From: Paragordius varius
Lineage: Eukaryota > Nematomorpha
Reading direction: 5' to 3'
Length of the DNA stretch: 64,000 nt
NCBI GenBank assembly: GCA_964247055.1
Contig: OZ176054.1
Span: 10,850,001-10,914,000 of the forward strand
Position 1 is the first letter of the stretch, and the number at the start of each line of letters is the position of its first letter. The position numbers and the translations under genes are program-made. The notes beneath the pieces are model-generated. The model saw only the letters and a list, made by a program, of their open reading frames with translations. It was not told the DNA's origin and did not search any database. Shown in pieces: positions 60,397 to 64,000 of this stretch.

Positions 60397-62259
60397 CTAT
60401 GCTAGCTTTATATTAAATATTGCCAGATTTATGCTGCAAATACCAGTAGTGGCTAAGGAAAAGCAGATAGTCAACTATATGCGTGGCTAATAATAATGGC
60501 CTTTGCATTAATTACCTGGCAATAATAAATAAAATCTAGCACAATGTATATTTGTAAATTGATTGTTAACTAAATGTCCAAAAATTTTGATACGCCTCTA
60601 GCGTCTGATCATTTATTTTTTGACCATGGTCATTTAAAAAACAGCTGTTTTTTGAAACTGATAAATTTTATTTGGAAGAGAGATAGTAAGATTTGATTTT
60701 TTTAATAAATTTTTTAAAAATTATAAAATTTAATATTTAAATATGCTTATTTGACAATATATAATTGTTAAACATGCATCCTTATGATATTAGCATTTTA
60801 GCATATCCAGTTATTTCGAAAAACAAACAACTTTGCAAAATATGCAATTATTCCATATATCTGAACCAATAAAATGAAAATCATTTTATAATTGGATATT
60901 TTAATGTTGAAAGAAAGTTGTAAAGCAAACTAGGTAAAATTTTATTTGATATATCCAGTATTAAAAGCTATATATTTGAAGATTCAGAAGGCTATAAACC
61001 TGCGGCAAAATTTTACAAAAACAGAATTCTTGATTAAATTTGTTCAAAATATATTTGTAAATAATAAATATAAAAAAGGTATAACACAAATTTTTAAGAA
61101 ATATCATGACATTAGTGAAACGCAAGTGTCATCCAAACATTATTTTCAGAATCCAATATCGCATGATATTTATTCAAGTGGGTCATGACCATCGTCTGAT
61201 TGGGTCTGACCGGACTTTTTTGAAAAAGCAGTCAAATGCACAACCCTATACTCCTCTATGGTCGGAAATTAAATTAAAAATATCACACACTAAAAAATAC
61301 ACTTCCCGCTAAATTACTTACGAGAATTTTATATCTAAATTTTTTATCGCTCTCAAAATTAACAAAAAATAGTTTGAATTTCGATACAATTTATGTTGAC
61401 CCTATTGGTGTGTTTTCGGTTAAAGATAAACGGCTACAAACTTAGGAAAAAAATGAAGTAAATTTTAACTGTTGAGGTGTCAAAACCGAAATTAGGGAGG
61501 GCGCAAAACGGACCACGTTAGTTTTATCTAATTGGAACTGGGTTTAGCTGTAACTAGCTAGACGTTTTGGTATAAAAAGATTTTGATTTTGTCTCAAGGC
61601 CTACTATTTATGTAAAAGACAAAAGTTGTTGTCCGTTTTTATTGATTATAAATATATACTAATAATAATAGCGCTAAATTATTATAAAGCTAAATATTCA
61701 CGTAGATATCTCTTACAATGACATAAAAAGTTACTTCTTCATGATATAGTTAATTCCAGTACTTAAAAAATTTCACGCCAAATCCGGAGAAGGATACGGC
61801 AAATTATACAAATATAATTTTTTAAAAATAAATAATTCAGTGGTGTAATTAAGCCCCCTTTCCCCTACACAAATTATCTTAAGACCACTGCAAAAACTAT
61901 ACAGATAAACTCCAATATAAAAATTAAAAAGCCCTTATTTATCACAACCCGAAACGCTTCGCGTAAGACCGTTAGCCTTGTAGGATATGTAATTATTAAA
62001 AAAAGGTTAAAAAGATTAACAATAAAAACAGGTGAGATTGGTTGTTTTAATATTTATTTTGAAAGATATAATGTATTACAATATTATTTAGTGAGTGCAT
62101 CTCCAAGGACAAAATAGTGATTAGATTTTTTATAACAAATACTTTGAAAAGTTGTGTAAATAAAGTAATTAATACCAATTAATGATGGATTTAATTTTCT
62201 ATAAAAACCTTTGGCTTTTTTATATTATGCAGCTACATATTTTATCCCAATCCCAAAAG
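60397..62259. other. Gene-free stretch
   Basis: Two overlapping A+T-rich frames (60946-61188, 61106-61312) have no motif or splice context. A G+C-richer patch near 61940-61985 (GAAACGCTTCGCGTAAGACC) has no second copy. Nothing else seen. Confidence 0.45.
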
Positions 62260-62268
62260 TATAAATAG
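62260..62268 (+). promoter_or_regulatory. TATA box of the secreted-protein gene
   Basis: TATAAATAG, a full consensus match, 64 bp upstream of the ATG at 62324. Confidence 0.6.
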
Positions 62269-62323
62269 GTCCCAGGCTTTATAATTATTTCATATCTTAA
62301 TTTTAAGTTTTAAAATAAATAAT

Positions 62324-62920
62324 ATGCAATCCATCTTTTTAATCCTATTCTCTGGTAAGATTTGTGATAAAACACACCGTAGTTATAACCAGGACACAAT
62401 TTATTTATATTATTAACTTCCAGAATTTTTTAAATTTGTAAGTATTGTATACAGTATTTTATTTAAAACTTTTGTGTGATTTTAGTTTTGTATTTGGAAT
62501 TCGTAAACGGTCAAACATGTTTGGGGCCCGATTTTACCGGCTACCGTAGAGTATCATGCCAAAGGTAAACTATTTCTACTTATATTTTGTAGGTTACATT
62601 TTAAATACTCTTTTTTGATATATTTATTATCATAAATTTACAGAGGAACCCCAAGATGCCGAAATGGAGCACGATTTGAAACGTGTGGAGTGGTTTATAT
62701 TTTAACCTTTTTTGTCCTTTTTTAACGTTTAATTTTGGCTATTTAGCAGTCTTGCAAATTAAACGAAAATATAGCATCAAAAATTGGTTTGGCTATGATT
62801 TTTCTAAACACTATTATGAAATATTAAATTAGGTTAGTCCTATAGGAAGCGTGGCAGCTAACATTGAAAAGTGCCAAGAGTTGAACGATGATGTAGAATA
62901 TCAAGTCGTTCTACCACAAG
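62324..62920 (+). CDS. Spliced secreted Cys-containing small protein (3' end not found)
   Basis: Exons 62324-62354, 62486-62564, 62644-62692, 62833-62920, with matching phases (1, 2, 0, 1). The protein starts MQSIFLILFSVLYLEFVNG, a clear signal peptide, then QTCLGPDFTGYRRVSCQRG, TPRCRNGARFETCGV, and after the third junction VSPIGSVAANIEKCQELN and DDVEYQVVLPQ. Five Cys fall in about 50 residues after the signal peptide, as in small disulfide-bonded secreted proteins; no family recognised. Introns are 131, 79 and 140 nt. An alternative exon after the TTTAG at 62747 (QSCKLNENIA) would add a Cys but does not keep the last junction in frame. The next exon may begin near 63621 and read straight into a stop, but this is unsupported. 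Confidence 0.55.
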
Positions 62921-63763
62921 GTATGCATTTGCATATAATTTATAACTATCAAAAATGATTATAATGGTTGTACCTTGTTTTATAATTTTCGGCTTAGTAA
63001 GGAATAATTTGTTATGCATAAATTAGTATTACTTAACTTGATTACCAAATTATTCTTAAATTATTGTAAATCGAGCGAACGATACCCGGAAAAATACATT
63101 TCATTTCATGCTTCCTGGAAATAAGTCAAAACCTAATACTGCATGACAAGATGGGTTAAAAAATATATTCGTTTGAAATTTTTTTACCTTGCTCATAACG
63201 TTATGAAATCTACTGTTATTAGTATGCTATGAAACTAATTTGATTATAAGGTAAATTGTTTGAATTACTGCAATGAGCTGCCAAACAGGTAAAAAAATTG
63301 ATACTATTTTTAAATGATTGTAATGAATGACTATGTGCTTAGATCATACATTTTAAATGTTGTATTCCTACTTTATTAAACCGAACTCATTCTTAAAAAG
63401 TACCAGCACTTTAAATCAATAAATGTTTCCAATACCGAAATTAACTAATACCACATTTTAATATAACAGAATGAGCACCTTAAAATTTGCTGGATATCTA
63501 TGATAATATGGTTTATAATCTATTGTTTCCTTAATATATTCCGAAATATTTGTAAAGTCTTCAATGATAACACAAAAAATTATAATTACAAAAACACTGT
63601 TTGTTATCCTATTCACATTTAGGCTGAAAACGTCTGTTGTAAAATTTAGGGATTATATAAAATATTAAAATACAGTCATGTATCTTTTATCAAAAATTTT
63701 TTGTTAAATGGGTATAAATTTTGTTGAATGAAAAAAAACGAGCTCTATGGTATTTAATAATTC
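62921..63763. other. Downstream of the secreted-protein gene
   Basis: Probably intron and 3' UTR of the preceding gene. No exon can be placed with confidence. Confidence 0.4.
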
Positions 63764-63952
63764 ATATTCATCAAAAAAAGTAAAAAAGTTTGCGGGAAAG
63801 GCGTCGAAAATCTTATATTGTAAATTCCGTGCTCTTTTAACATAAAATTTAAGATGAAGGGTTAGTTGTTAGTATAAATTAGTATAACACATTTTTACCA
63901 TATAATTTTCGACGCCTTTCTTCCACACTTCTTTTACTTTTTGTGAATATAA
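63764..63952. repeat. Hairpin element L
   Basis: GGGAAAGGCGTCGAAAATCT at the left against TTTTCGACGCCTTTCTTCC at the right, preceded and followed by pairing AAAAAGTAAAAAAG / CTTTTACTTTTTG. Arms of about 50-60 bp around a 75-bp loop. MITE-like; no second copy in the window. Confidence 0.7.
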
Positions 63953-64000
63953 TATTGTTAAATGCTAATAAAGCTCTAATTTTTCCGATCTTTAGCAAAT

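Noticed and set aside
61106-61312. 68-codon frame with slightly raised G+C
   Set aside because: No motif, promoter or splice signal; not distinguishable from chance.
1-64000. tRNA, rRNA, LTR retroelements, Polintons
   Set aside because: No cloverleaf with B box, no conserved rRNA segment, no direct long terminal repeats with gag/pol/integrase motifs and no capsid or protein-primed polymerase motifs were seen by eye. A covariance-model or profile search would be needed to exclude them fully.

Overview
The window is about three-quarters A+T and has spliceosomal genes with GT-AG introns. It carries three conserved metazoan genes, all recognised from protein motifs rather than from a search: POP1 (RNase P/MRP subunit), CCP110 (CP110, centriole cap protein) and EIF4ENIF1 (4E-T, eIF4E/DDX6 mRNP repressor). 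The host is therefore an invertebrate animal with centrioles. Seven introns in these genes are only 22-30 nt and sit beside introns of 100-3000 nt. Among animals, introns this small are known from dicyemid mesozoans (mean about 26 nt), so a dicyemid or similarly reduced lophotrochozoan is my best guess. The sequence alone does not settle it.

Layout. 0-3.8 kb: POP1 on the minus strand, running off the left edge. 5.2-7.8 kb: decayed RTE-type LINE. 7.9-12.4 kb: a multi-level nest of palindromic elements (H5 holding A1, which holds C+D and a Penelope-like GIY-YIG fragment), then a foldback element and a decayed mariner. 12.8 kb: candidate 59-aa secreted peptide (minus). 14.3-20 kb: a 3.4-kb palindrome with two smaller elements inside it, and another A copy. 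21.2 kb: a 91-aa membrane-anchored protein with a TATA box. 24.4-25.6 kb: F element nested in F element. 26.5-35.6 kb: CCP110 (plus, 9 exons, about 994 aa). 35.9-38.2 kb: MITE-like repeats. 39.1-48.0 kb: 4E-T (minus, 15 coding exons, about 1093 aa), convergent with CCP110. 48.3-49.3 kb: F and G repeats. 50.5-52.9 kb: hAT transposon with a perfect 8-bp target duplication. 54.5-55.7 kb: second hAT. 56.2 kb: RTE tail. 57.2-58.9 kb: two different foldback elements back to back. 60.1 kb: H element. 62.3-62.9 kb: TATA-driven, spliced, secreted Cys-containing protein. 63.8 kb: hairpin.

No functional cluster links the three conserved genes. The notable non-genic feature is the density of long inverted-repeat elements. 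Three foldback families of different sequence share a TACCATTT-like terminus and arms built from 21-nt tandem units. I saw no LTR retroelement, retrovirus or Polinton, no rRNA or tRNA gene, and no CRISPR array. All splice sites were placed by hand from reading frame, GT/AG and family similarity; every internal phase in the three conserved genes is consistent.
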